Origin: Protostelium mycophagum
Lineage: Eukaryota > Evosea > Variosea > Protosteliida > Protosteliaceae
Assembly: GCA_002081555.1 (NCBI GenBank)
Contig: MZNV01001896.1
Coordinates: 1-47,679 of the forward strand
DNA length: 47,679 bases
Direction: 5' to 3'
Position numbers and translations under genes: made by a program. Positions 12,895-27,122 of the stretch are shown piece after piece. The first letter of the stretch is position 1. Each line of letters begins with the position of its first letter. The notes below the pieces were generated by a model that was given only the letters and a program-made list of their open reading frames with translations, made no database searches and was not told the DNA's origin.

Positions 12895-13099
12895 TCAATA
12901 ATACAACGATATAATACATATATGTCCAAAAGAATCACATAAAACAATAGTTTGATGCAATTTATTTACACCCAAAATAAACTAAACTGTACAGCCTACC
13001 AGAAAAACTCGCCACTTCTCTCAAAATGTCATCTTCTAATTCCGCGAAGATTCTGCTCTTCGTCGCTTCCACAGTGGGCCACCTCCTGTACACGTCATT

Positions 13100-14535
13100 C
13101 TACAACCAAACAATGATGACATCATACTCTCTCTGGCTGAACAATGGTAAGACGTCCTTTTCCGGAGGTTTCTCACTGGACTTTCGCAGTTCGTGCAGGA
13201 GGATGCGATCACAAGCGGTGATAGGAATTATTTTTTCCAAGGGTGATATCTTCTTAACAAATTGTTTTATCTCTTCATAGGAACTGTGTATCGAAAATAA
13301 AACATGCTGCAAGTGTTATTTTCGTGATATATTTCCCGCCTCTTTTGTGATTTGAAAATCAAATGACGTACCCAGACGTTGTCGGCTTTGATGGGCTTTG
13401 TCAGGTATTGACATGGGTCACGTGACAACCCAAACCACTGCGTGGACGCCTTGATGAATATGTCGCTTTGCTGGAAAAATTCAGCAACTATAACGAGAAG
13501 AAAATTCACCTTTTTTGCGGCCAAGTTTGACTTTGCCATTGTAAAAAATGTCTTGGCTTTACAAGCATGGAATCTGGCGTCTTCTGTTGTGAAAATATTG
13601 CCTGTTCTGTCCCCATATAAGATCTGTAATCTCCTATAATAAGATAATCTGACCTGGATCTGAATTTCAAATGAGAAAAAGCGCGGGAAAGGTGAAAGAG
13701 GTTCTCTCACTCTTTCTCCGTAGTGGAGTGACAAGCTCTCCAAAAGATTTTCAGTACCAAGCATTTCTGTCTCTAAATAAATATCCACATTCTTCCCGCC
13801 TTTTTCTCCAGAATTCTTAACGGCCTCATCAATAATCCAAAAAATCTGCTCGAGAGATTCATTCTGTACATTATAAATCCCGCTGAAGTTTCATTGAAAT
13901 TTCGCTCACATGACTCGGAAATTTCTTCCACTTCGGCTCTAGAGAAAGTGGTGTCTATGTATAAGCTTTGTAGTGTGCCAATCTCGTCCGTGATGTCATC
14001 AAAAACATCTTCTCTGTATCTAAAGTCTCCAGTATGCAACACCCTCTGTCCATCTCCTTCAAAAAGAAGCCTGTCAGTGTTCAGTATGGGAAAATGATAA
14101 TCTTTCGCAAAGTGATGATTTAGGACCTACATGACAGAACCCGGACAATGATTAGAGGGGAAGATCTTCACATTGACCGTGCCATTGTGTCCACAGACCA
14201 TCGTGCTTCCTCGATCAGGAAGTATGACCTGCATTATTCAGTGTTGAAGAGTCTCACTCCGCGTACAAATTGTGCTTGGATCTTTTTGAACTTGTTTTTA
14301 ACGAATAAAGAGGTGATTCTCGTGCAGTGGATGGTTCCATCAAAGTCATCAGATAGTCCAACATAGTGATCTGCGGTCTTAAATCTCTCTGTATCAACGG
14401 AGATGGAAGACGCTAACCTGCATGAAAATGGGTGAGGAAATGTATGCAAGGCTTCCTCTTTCTGATTTCATTGGTGGCGAAATTATCCACCAGGATCCCT
14501 GCGATCTCAGAGATAACACCATTGTGAGTGGACAT
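13100..14535 (-). CDS. DCLRE1C: Artemis / SNM1-type metallo-beta-lactamase nuclease
   Basis: Metal-dependent DNA nuclease of the beta-CASP group, used in end processing during double-strand break or crosslink repair. The chosen ATG (14535) gives MSTHNGVISEIAGILVDNFA, matching the short N-terminus of this family. Metal-binding motifs in order: THFHADHYVGL (HxHxDH, split by an intron after HFHA), SNHCPGSVM, then LHTGDFRYRE and LYIDTTFS. The beta-CASP part includes DIYLETEMLGTENLLESL, DARFHACKAK and IKASTQWFGLS, close to the Artemis IKPSTMWFG. The end HVLFSIHSSYEEIKQFV parallels Artemis FSFHSSYSEIKDFL. The stop is at 13100. This is a catalytic core without the long regulatory tail of vertebrate Artemis. 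At least seven short introns. SNM1A/B are alternatives, but the last two motifs favour Artemis. Confidence 0.85.
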
Positions 14536-14717
14536 CCCGCGTTTCGATGCACTTCCAGGAAATCGGCAGATGACAATTGCTTGTGATGTCTTGCCCTAAA
14601 AAAGGAGATCTACAACGAGGCGCTCGTTCAACCCACAACCGTTTTTTTGACCAAGGTCGAAGAATCAAACGTTAAGAGCAGTTCGATTGTTAGATAAAAA
14701 CATCGTCTGCTGAAAAA

Positions 14718-16680
14718 ATGGCAAGTTGGGAATCCCCATCCAGTGGATGGAACTCAGCGTGGGGTGGTTATACCCCCCTGCCTTCATATGTAACATCGGG
14801 TGTTTATTCGCCCTCAGAAGTTCATGATGGGAATCCCCCGTCTGACTTCGAGCGGGATTCTTCTAGTTCCCCTCAATGTTGTTATTCTTCCGAGGAAGAT
14901 GGCAAATGTTTTCCCTCTGAGGAGGAGGATGAGGATAATCCTCATGTTCCACCTCAACTGACATGTTGTGGAAAAACTTTTAAAAGTCCTCGAGATTTGA
15001 GGCAACATAGGCTTAATGCCGGAAGACATCAGTGGAGGACAAGTTATATTTCGAAATGGTTCTGCACGAGTTGTGTTCGAGAGTTTACTCACCGAAAAGG
15101 TGATCGCGTTTGTGTTAGATGCGAGATTAAATGGTTGGTTGCTGAGATCAGCACAGATTTGTATGCCCACTACGATAGTGCCAAAGTTCATGCTGCTGAT
15201 GCACAGAGGAATCTTCCATCAGTGTGAGTACAGATGTGATACTGATCACAGCTCTGAAGTGTTCAGATGCTGTGGTATCAACTTTAAGGGATCCCTCAAG
15301 TCAATGAAATTAGAAGAGCACGTTCAATCTCACTGCCCAAAAAACAAAATACTTTTCGTTGATGGGTATGTGTTTAAATGTCTCAGATTTGATTGATTGG
15401 GTACAGGTACTTTTGCCAAATGTGCAACGACCTTTTTGAGGAGAGCGACGAAATCACATATCATGTGAACAAAGAACACAAAGAAGAGGTGGCAGATCAT
15501 CCTCCTGCTCGTGTTTTTAAAGTCAGGTAAGCTGCATCCATCTTTCTGCCATCAAGAAACATCTTTGTGATTTATTCCAGACTGGTGCCCCCGACGCTGA
15601 CGTCAAAGGCACCCCCTCCAGAAATACTCCCTCCCCAGACCGTAAAGTTGTGCGTTGATTTAATGCTGATTGGAATGCCACACAAGGTGAGTCGTAGATG
15701 AAGATATTCTCAGAAATGTCATGTGTTGAGTGTCATCAGGTGGTGGATCAAATTAAGAATCACAAGGTATTCCCATCTCAGATGTGCATGTGCTGAGTTA
15801 TGACAGTTGAATCACTCGGTTCTATCTGCGCTGACGCGCGAGAATTTACGCGATGACCTGAAGCTGGATATAGAGGATGAACTGAAGCTGTGGGGATGGA
15901 TGAAGAGGCAAGAGGAAATGGAATGTTGCTCTTGGACCCACAACACCGTGACCAATATTATTAATTTACCAGAGAAATAGAATATTGAACGTGGCAGGTT
16001 CTTGTGTGGGCGATGAGATTGGAAACGTCTATATACTCCCGCTTTCGCGCGATGTCGTGGGTGAGTTTCATCGATTTGAAACTTCCCCTGACCAGTTGTA
16101 GATGGATGGTGCCACACTGGCTATACTCGAGAACAATGATCTGGCGAGACTGGGCTTCCCTCTAGGGGACAGGCTCACAGTCTTAAAGCACATGAAAGAC
16201 ACCCTCATTCCCGAACCAAGAGAAGAAAAGGTGTCGAGATTGATTTTAGGGCATTTGATTGATGTCAAATCAGATACCGGATGACTTCCTCTGCCCGATT
16301 TCCCAAGAGGTGAACAAACATAAACTAAACATCTTTCTCGCAGTGGAGCATCGGTTCCAAACCAAAATATGTTATTCTACAGGCTTTGCCATTCTTGTGA
16401 TATTTTCGTGTTTCTTTTTATTCGAGGCCGCAACATGATCTACTTTCAAATGTAAATCCACCATGTCATGATCTAAGTCTAGATTATGGAAGATCCGGTG
16501 GTCGCATGTGATGGTTGGACCTACGAAAGGTCGCAGATTACTCGATGGATGTCGCACTCTGTTGCCTCCCCCATGACCAGGGAGAGAATGCAAGGGGTCC
16601 TCTACAACAACAGAAGTTTGAAGAGCAGGATCACAAACTGGAAGGATGAGACAAGAGTTAAGAGGCAGCGCACGGAATGA
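14718..16680 (+). CDS. Zinc-finger, SAM and U-box E3 ubiquitin ligase
   Basis: Predicted E3 ligase. The ATG at 14718 opens a Ser/Pro-rich, then acidic leader. Several C2H2-like fingers follow: LTCCGKTFKSPRDLRQHRL, KWFCTSCVREFTHRK, FRCCGINFKGSLKSMKLEEH..HC and YFCQMCNDLFEESDEITYHV..H. Next is a linker with PPEILPPQTVKL, a SAM-type segment (DGATLAILENNDLARLGF, then GDRLTVLKHMKDTL), and a C-terminal U-box: DDFLCPISQE, MEDPVVACDGWTYERSQITR and ASPMTRERM. The U-box recruits an E2; SAM and fingers probably choose partners or DNA/RNA. The apparent frame change at 15.1 kb is explained by an intron at 15100-15151. Stop TGA at 16678. I know no named family with this domain order. Confidence 0.75.
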
Positions 16681-16835
16681 GTTGTCGCTCGCTGATAAAA
16701 AGAACACCACGCATAACCAACAAAATTCACAATGTGATGTCGTTATGACTCACCATCTTGATGCAGAAAGCATTGTCAAGACAAAAAGAAACTTCTTCCT
16801 TTAAAAATATATTTACATGTTCTTTCAAAATTGTC

Positions 16836-18270
16836 TCAATGCGAGGTCATGTACAAACAAGTTCTCTTGGTACAGTAAATCCGAGAAGTCCGCGTTGTAA
16901 TTTGCCAGCAGGTTGGCCCACTCAAAGTTCAAAATTTCTTGTGCTGTCTCTCCCTCTTGTGATGCGTTGTAGATCGAGTACTCTCTTGGGCCTTTATGAG
17001 CAGGGGGGAGGGAGGTCTGCGGAGGGACAGAGAGAGCAGCCCATTTGTTTGCAACAAGGCAGGTTAAACCAAAAAGATCATAACCAAGAGGGACGACGAT
17101 GTCGCTGAAGCGAGTACTTGCTGTCGGAGAGCCTGTTTTATATTCGATGAAGGACCACTTGTCCTCTTGGTTGAATAGAAATGACGTCTACAAGTTATCA
17201 GCGACTGATTGAAAAGTGTGATCATCTCACAGTTCGCTTGATCTTCATCCCGCGAAAGGCGGCATAGTGGCACCGTCTGTACATATCTTTGCCTATACGT
17301 GTCGCCCCTCTACTTGGCTTCCAAAAGAGACCATCAAAGTCTCCAGAAGGCAAAAACTTTCCTTTAAAGAGATAGCAGTAGGGCAAAGTAAGTGCTCCCC
17401 TATGATGTGGATCTGTGATTGTCATTTTGCTGATCGGTGTGTCTGTCTTCTCACCACAGACGAGCTGGTGCTCTGTCCTGTACATTTCTTCACTCAAATC
17501 GCCAGCATCACAAACGGTCCAGAGGAGATCCTCTATAAACTCGTTCCACTCGCGGTGTTGCCAGGTTCTGTCGTGACACTGCAAGAACTCTCCATATTTC
17601 GTGGTGATGTCGGTAAGAAAAAAGTCTTCGTTTGCACGCATCGCGTCCGGCGTCCGGCGTGTTCGGAATGGATGAAGCGCTGTGTGTCTCCAGAAATGAT
17701 AGAGTTTCAACGGAGACCTGCAGCAGCCAAAGTATAGGAAGGCATATTCGAAGACCGACGCCACTTCCTGTCTCTTTGACAGCAAGTGCGACACCCCTGC
17801 AGTGTGTCAGGCAATCCTCCGAGATAGAACATCAAGCCAATAATTGGCTTTGTCCGAAATCTCATTAAATTTTCTGGTCATGACTTCTTGTTCCTATTCT
17901 TGAAAATAATTCTTGATCATCTACAACGTTGTATAATCATATTTATTGGTGCTGAAACAGAGGTTCCAGGATCCGCCAAATTGTACAATATTGCAACGCC
18001 CCCGAATTCGGTGTCACAAAAGATATTTCATTCTTGCAGGTTCCAAGAGGCCAGTGTTTGGACGTCAGACGCTGGGTACGATTTCCCCCACCTTTTGTTG
18101 AAGATTATCGATTCCTGGAATTTGTCTGGTGCAGGCTTTTCCACATCTTGTCCACCAAACAGCATCTTCCTCCAAGAGGACTTGCTCACACCGAACTTTT
18201 CGACTTGTTCGCGTGGAAGGCCAGATTTAATTTTACGCAAACAACATTTCAGTTGATCATCATTTGACAT
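16836..18270 (-). CDS. Unknown protein, possible N-terminal helix-turn-helix
   Basis: Not recognised. The ATG at 18270 gives MSNDDQLKCCLRKIKSGLPR, then EQVEKFGVSKSSWRKMLFGG, a pattern like a short helix-turn-helix. A long exon (17807 to about 17237) encodes a Cys/Trp/His-containing region, for example RTWQHREWNEFIEDLLWTVC and YLFKGKFLPSGDFDGLFWKP. After a phase-0 intron ending at 17191, the last exon runs TSFLFNQEDKWSFIEYKTGS to the end LFVHDLALRQF, with TGA at 16836. Splicing between 18.1 and 17.8 kb is unresolved: no single junction keeps all frames open. It converges on the U-box gene (155 nt between stops) and is divergent from the secreted His-rich gene. I give no function. Confidence 0.5.
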
Positions 18271-18433
18271 GGCTCTTTGAGAAACATCCTACTTGGATGA
18301 TCTTCCATGATTTTTTTATCATCTTCTGCGGCATACATTGAACATTCTGTCGTCATTGTTGTCGTGACGTAGAAATGTGAAATTCAAAGTTACGTATTTG
18401 GTGTTGCTCATCGTGACTCATAAATCACACAAG

Positions 18434-20250
18434 ATGAGACGAGCCACGATCTTTCTTCTAATATCCACTCTTTTTGCTGCGATCGTATTCGCTCAGGTAG
18501 ATATTCATGCTGCCATCTCTCTTGAATTAAATAATTTCCAGCAAGACTATGGTTTGGGTGGCCAAGCTCCACATGGAACTATAGACAACGTAAGAGAATC
18601 TTAAAGAAATCTTTCATTCCTTCTTTCGGTTTCTCATTTATATGTAGGTCGATCAAGGACACGCCCACGATCACGGCCACGACCACGGTCACCACCACGG
18701 ACATGATCATGGACACCATCACGGACACGACCACGGACACCATCATGGTCACGATCATGGACATCACCACGGTCACGATCATGGACATCACCACGGTCAC
18801 CACCACGGACATCACGGACACCACGACCATGTTTGTAGAATCTTGTGATTCGTGTGCACACCTGCTTATACGTTTTCAGGAATACATTGAAGCCAGTCTC
18901 AAGAGAGCCAGAGAGGCCGCCATGCACGCTTCTGATAATGTGAAACAGGCTGCAGATAGAGCCTCGCAGTTCGCTGCTGAGAAGGTAAATCTCATGTACA
19001 TAGAAAATGAACTAAATATTTCGAAGGCTGCAGAGCTCCAAGAGTTAATAAAGAATGCCGGAGCTGCACAAGAGAGAGCACAAGAAGACGTGAAGAAAGC
19101 TCTCCACAACAATGAGGTGTGACATATAGATCATTATTTCTGTCTTAACTCACATCATCAGTACGTCCAGGCCGCTGCCGAACAAGCAACCCAGCTGAAA
19201 GACGCGGCTGTAGATGCTGCCACCCACCCCACAGAGGCAGTCGCCGCCGCCGCCGCAGCTGCCAAGCAGGCCGCACAAGACGCCGCTTCTGCTGCTGCAG
19301 GGAAGGCTAGTGAGCTGAAAGACACTGCCGCTGCTGCCGCCGAGAAGGTAATATTTTCGTATGTACATTGTGATTATTAAAACCCGCAGGCTGCCAAGGT
19401 TAGCGTCGAGGACTTGAAGGATTTGGCTAACGCCGCCGCCGAGAAGGGACAAGAGATCAAGGATGCCGCTGCTAACACAGCTGCCGCCGCAGGACAAAAG
19501 GTTTTGTCTTGGGTACAAGAAAATGGCCGTTTATTCTTGAACAGGTCGAAGCCGTTGTAGACGCTGCTGCCGCCGCAGCTGGTGTAGACGCTGAACAGTT
19601 AAAGGACACCGCTGCCAGCGCTTACAATGCTGCCGCCCAAAAGGTGGTGTTATCATCATGCGATCCTTCATTCACTGATTAACCTGTCAGGCTTCCGACG
19701 CTGTCGACGCTGCTTCACAAGCGGCCCAAGAGCTAAAGAATGCTGCGGCTGCACCCGCTGACGCTGCCGCAAACCTGGCTAACGCCGCTGGAGAGAAGGC
19801 CAAGGAGCTGAAGGATGCTGCTGCCGCTACCGTTGAAGGTGTAGCTGCTGCCGCCGCTGGTGCTGCTGCTGCTGCTGCTTCTCCTTCCAAGAAGGTCCGC
19901 TTGACTGTCGCTGGGTTCCAAGGATGCCCATATTACGAAAGAGCTGCTGTTATTGCGAGAAATACACACAAGGAGCACCCCGAAGACTTCAAGCAGCCAA
20001 CCATCAAAGGATTTCCCTCAAGAAGCGAATACCAAGACTGGTTGAGACAGAATGCCAAGGTAATTTTCACCATAGTGAATATCACTTACATATTCAGAAC
20101 TTTGTTGGAGGCGAGAACCACCGCAGTTCTCCCTTTGTTTACCAGAACAAGGACCAGTATATTGGAGGATGCGATAAGTTGTACGCACACGTCAAGAGCT
20201 CTCACCCTGATAGTCCCGTAGTCAAGGAAATGAGTGCTTTCTACCCTTAA
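18434..20250 (+). CDS. Secreted His-Gly repeat / LEA-like / glutaredoxin-like protein
   Basis: Predicted to enter the secretory pathway. ATG 18434 starts MRRATIFLLISTLFAAIVFA, a clear signal peptide with cleavage likely after A20. Next is a His-Gly-Asp repeat (HDHGHHHG units, about 45 residues) likely to bind Zn/Cu/Ni. Then come about 270 residues of Ala/Lys/Glu/Asp amphipathic helix resembling LEA group 3 or apolipoprotein repeats (for example KAAELQELIKNAGAAQ, AEKAKELKDAAAAT-type). The C-terminus is glutaredoxin-like: VRLTVAGFQGCPYYERA with a CPYY active site, a cis-Pro candidate in SSPFVYQN, and YIGGCDKL. Exons: 18434-18496, 18542-18589, 18648-18830, 18880-18984, 19027-19116, 19162-19347, 19390-19500, 19545-19643, 19691-20059, 20098-20250. 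The total is 468 residues. Every exon is a multiple of three and every intron is phase 0. Function is inferred: desiccation, metal or redox protection outside the cytosol. Confidence 0.8.
18655..18830 (+). repeat. In-exon tandem repeat coding His-Gly units
   Basis: Degenerate tandem array of GGACAC/GACCAC/CATCAT-type hexamers and about 24-nt higher units, coding Asp-His-Gly-His. It fills almost all of one exon (18648-18830). Such arrays change copy number easily, so length polymorphism is expected. Confidence 0.8.
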
Positions 20251-20444
20251 ACGGGTTTAAGATAAACTGATTCAAACTCATTTCGATTGTATAGTCATTA
20301 ACCAGTCGGCGACCCGTACACGTTTGAAACAGAATGTGCATCTTAGAGATATTTTTATCAATGATGAAAGTTTGCTGATGAAGATAAATCTTAACACAAA
20401 TAATGGAGATAATGAGGGTGTTCTACAGAATATTTATTAAATGT
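20251..20444. other. Convergent 3' intergenic spacer
   Basis: About 194 nt between the stop of the secreted protein gene and the stop of beta-tubulin. It should hold both 3' UTRs and polyadenylation signals. AT-rich; I see no further gene in it. Confidence 0.5.
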
Positions 20445-23868
<3,424 letters not shown>

Positions 23869-23983
23869 AGAGTGTATAAAAAATAAATATGAAGTTCAAT
23901 TGTTGTTCATGTCTGTGTCTGTTGCTGGGAAACTTCAGGAAAAAGGCAGTTGGAGAAGTTTTTTTTCACAAAACGATCACAAC

Positions 23984-26786
23984 ATGTCGGACGATGAAGC
24001 CGAGCTGGTGAGCAGGCAGATGTTGTCTTGCAAGATTAATTTGTTGTTAGAAAGCTCTACGCCAATCTAAGAATTATCATTCAGTGGGGAGACAAAAACA
24101 GGAGGAGGAGAAATTAACTGAATCAGTTGTTGAGAAACAATCAGAGGAGGTAAGGTCAGGCCATTATGTCAACATCTCAATTCACCGCAGTTGGAATTTA
24201 CAAGTTTTGGTGCAAAAACAACCATAGTAGCGAAAGATTATAGCAAAGATGTCAGAAAGAAGGTTGGTCCACAACGTCCTCAGGTAAATCACACTTACTA
24301 TTGTTCTTCTCACATAAACCAGCCTTCTGCTCGCGCTGACGATGATATGATCGGTCCTCCCAGACCACCACCTGCGGAAGAAGGAGGAGATGAGGACCTG
24401 GAAGAATTCTCGGGTGAAGATACCAACTATTACAAGATACCATATAGTCATGAGGTACAACTCAAAGGACACACCAGGTATAATTTCCAATCACATATCT
24501 ATAATGAATGATAATAAATTGATGTGCTTACAATCATAGAATGGTATCCACAATGTGTCTTGATCCTTCTGGCTCTCGTTTGTTAACTGGAAGTCATGAC
24601 ACCAACTTGAAGATGTGGGATTTTGCCGGTATGGACAGAGGACTGCGCAGTTTCAGAAACATCGTACCTTCTGAGGGTAATTACATCAAAGCCGTAGACT
24701 TCACACACACTGGAGATGCATTCTTGTGTGCAACTGCAGGATGGCAGGTGAGCCCATTTTGATGACGTCATGTTCATTTTATGGCTGTTTTGCAGCGGCT
24801 CTGCCGCAATATGTTGATCTCTATAGGCATTTATTCATCAAGGAATGACCAGATGATTTGATTGTGATTCTGCAGTAAAGAATTTTTTGTGCAGCTCTGC
24901 TGCGATGATCTCATGCATAAAGAAGTCTTCCAAACAGACTTTCTTGAAGAATTAAATGAGTGGAATATTATTGTTCTTCTGCCGTGTCAATCTGCACACG
25001 CACAAAGATCATTTCGGCAATCTCAAGATGCAACTGCAGTTACATCGCCCTCTAAATATATTATTAAAATCACTAATATTATACTTTGTGATAAATACGA
25101 CTATATAATATTCAATTCTCCAGGCAAAATTATACAACCGTGACGGTATTGAGACTGGAGAATGCATCAAGGGAGACATGTACTTGATGGATCAGACAAA
25201 CACAAAAGGCCACACGTCAGGAATTACCAAGGCGGCGTGGAGGCCCAAAGACAAGACACAGTTTGTGACGTGCTCGAGTGATGCCACTCTGAGAGTTTGG
25301 GATGTGGAGAATATTAAGAGGAAGCAGAAGCAGGTGATGATTGTGATGATAGTGTTTATTTTTGGTGAGGCTGAATTATATTTTTAATACGGCAGAGCCG
25401 TCCATTTTATTTTCATGCTGCTGTGCGAATTATTAAAGACACCGTGAACACGATCTTTTTATTGTGGCGAGTTGTAGATGAGTTTAACATCCTCTAATGA
25501 TCCCATCGTGATGCAAAGTCATGTTGAAAGTATCAGGTTGTGAAATTGAAATCAGACAACGGAAAGAAGACGGGAGCCACCACTCTACATTGTGCTCATG
25601 ATGCCAGCTTCATCGCCGTCGCCTGCCAAGATGGATCTGTTCAATTGTTTAACTTCAAAGGTAGCAACAGCAGACCATCTCTGCTGATAAAGGATGCGCA
25701 CGCATCAGGTAATGACATCACCAGCGTGAAATTCGGCGCAGATAATTTCACTCTTGTGACAAGGTAATTTTCATCATCATGAACCATTTAGAGGAGAAAA
25801 ATGATGATATAAAAGGTCGATGGATGATACGATGAAAGTTTGGGATGTGAGGAAGTCAAAAGAAGCTCTGGCCACCTTCGATGATCTTCCCAACTTTGGA
25901 GAGGTAATCAATTAATCATGATGATGGGATCAAGTTCTGAAGGATTGTAGATTGAGTGCATGTTCAGCCCAGATGACAGATTGATCATAACGGGTACTTC
26001 TGTCAAGAAGGGTGGTGGCACAGGTCTTTTGGTCAGTATAAGAAAATTATCTCAAAAATAATAATTAACTCAAAAAAATATAAAAATGTATTTTAAATTG
26101 ATTTAAGATAGGTATTTTATGATAAGAGCACAATGACCAGAGTGAAGCAGATCGGAGTGGCTCCAGGAGCAAGTGTGGTCAGCATGTTGTGGCACCCCAA
26201 GATCAACCAACTCGCCGTGGGCACTTCTGAATCAAATGTACACATCTTCTACGATCCCATTCTCAGCACAAAAGGTATACAAGATTCAGATGACATCATT
26301 ATCAGAACTGATTATGATTAGGAGCACTTCTCAGTGTGATCAAGAAGCCCCGAGAGGTGGATCCTAATGATTTCGAGCCGGCAAGGCCGATCATCACCCC
26401 TCATTCGCTTCCAATGTACTCAGAGACACCCTCACAGAAGAGGAAGGACGCCAGAGCCAGCAGAAATCCGATGAAGACGGCCAAGCTCAGCGAAGGTCCG
26501 ATGGCGCCAAAACCGAGCACATCCATCATGCCTCATTTGTTTGCCACATTCATCAAGAAGAACACGATGAGAGAAGAGGTATAGTGACACGACCTACTGG
26601 TGATGAGCATGATGTTGACGTCCTTTAGGATCCCAGAGATGCACTGTTGAGATATGCAGACGCGTCAGAAAAAGATCCAATGTTCTTCGGCGCTTATAAG
26701 GAGACACAACCTGAACCCATCTTTGATATGACTCCTGATGATGGTGCAAAGATTGCAAAGCCAAATGAGAACAGCACCCCCTTATA
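23984..26786 (+). CDS. WDR70: WD-repeat protein 70 (WDR70)
   Basis: Nuclear WD40 protein; relatives act with CUL4-DDB1 ligases in histone H2B ubiquitination at DNA breaks, and the fly homologue is gastrulation-defective. The first exon codes only MSDDEAEL. Then come EFTSFGAKTTIVAKDYSKDV, MIGPPRPPPAEEGGDED and IPYSHEVQLKGHTRMVSTMC. WD repeats follow: GSHDTNLKMWDFAGMDRGLR, AAWRPKDKTQFVTCSSDATL, ACQDGSVQLFNFKG, SMDDTMKVWDVRK, MFSPDDRLIITGT and SMLWHPKINQLAVGTSESNV. The tail is family-typical: KKPREVDPNDFEPARPIITP then DPRDALLRYADASEKDPMFF. Stop TAA at 26784. Two introns are unusually long (about 24748-25122 and 25334-25533) and carry the CGGCAGAGCCG hairpin. Confidence 0.93.
24795..24807. repeat. 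Short hairpin repeat (GCGGC-TCT-GCCGC)
   Basis: Perfect inverted repeat in the 375-nt WDR70 intron; the reverse-orientation copy of the 5526-5538 repeat. A degenerate relative (GCAGCTCTGCTGC) lies about 100 nt further on near 24892. Confidence 0.5.
25389..25401. repeat. Short hairpin repeat (ACGGC-AGA-GCCGT)
   Basis: Perfect inverted repeat in the next WDR70 intron. The end base pair differs from the other copies yet stays paired (A-T for G-C), which hints at selection on or origin from a paired stem. Confidence 0.45.
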
Positions 26787-27122
26787 AACATCTTGTTTTT
26801 AGAGTTGAATCAATATCTCAATATTGGTGAAAAAATAGACAATAAATATTTTGCGAGTATTGTATTTTCTGTCTGTATCAACTGTGTAACTGTTGATCTT
26901 GCTGATGGGTCTCTGCTATCCTGCAATAGCATCTTCACTATCTTTGTATTAGAGAGTGCAGGAACAAACTCAGAACAAACTTGGAACATTTATAATATCT
27001 CAGAGCATCCGTGAGAGTATGATTGGTGTAGAGAATTACCCTAATTTCTAAAAACAAAATTCAGCCCAAAATGGGATAATTAAATATTTCCAGGAATTAT
27101 TGTTTAATCATGAGAGAAGGTT
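26787..27122. other. Intergenic spacer WDR70 / Cys-Trp-rich gene
   Basis: 336 nt, AT-rich, same-strand genes on both sides. It should hold the WDR70 3' UTR and the promoter of the next gene. I see no reliable coding sequence or repeat in it. Confidence 0.4.

Noticed and set aside
15016-15396. Apparent frameshift in the zinc-finger/U-box gene at about 15.1-15.2 kb
   Set aside because: A 52-nt GT..AG intron at 15100-15151 joins the two frames and keeps the finger spacing.
18579-18927. Val/Met-rich and Arg/Gly/Asp-rich open frames antisense to the His-Gly repeat
   Set aside because: They are mirror products of the repetitive CACCAC/GACCAC DNA; the sense strand has signal peptide, splice sites and domain continuity.
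20251-20444. ACCCTTAAACGGGTTTAAG hairpin-like sequence after the secreted-protein stop, as a terminator
   Set aside because: Eukaryotic mRNA ends are set by cleavage and polyadenylation; the stem is weak and imperfect.
24748-25122. Unannotated gene in the long WDR70 intron (84-codon plus-strand frame)
   Set aside because: No ATG-led protein-like sequence and no splice support; composition is intronic. Only the hairpin repeat is notable.
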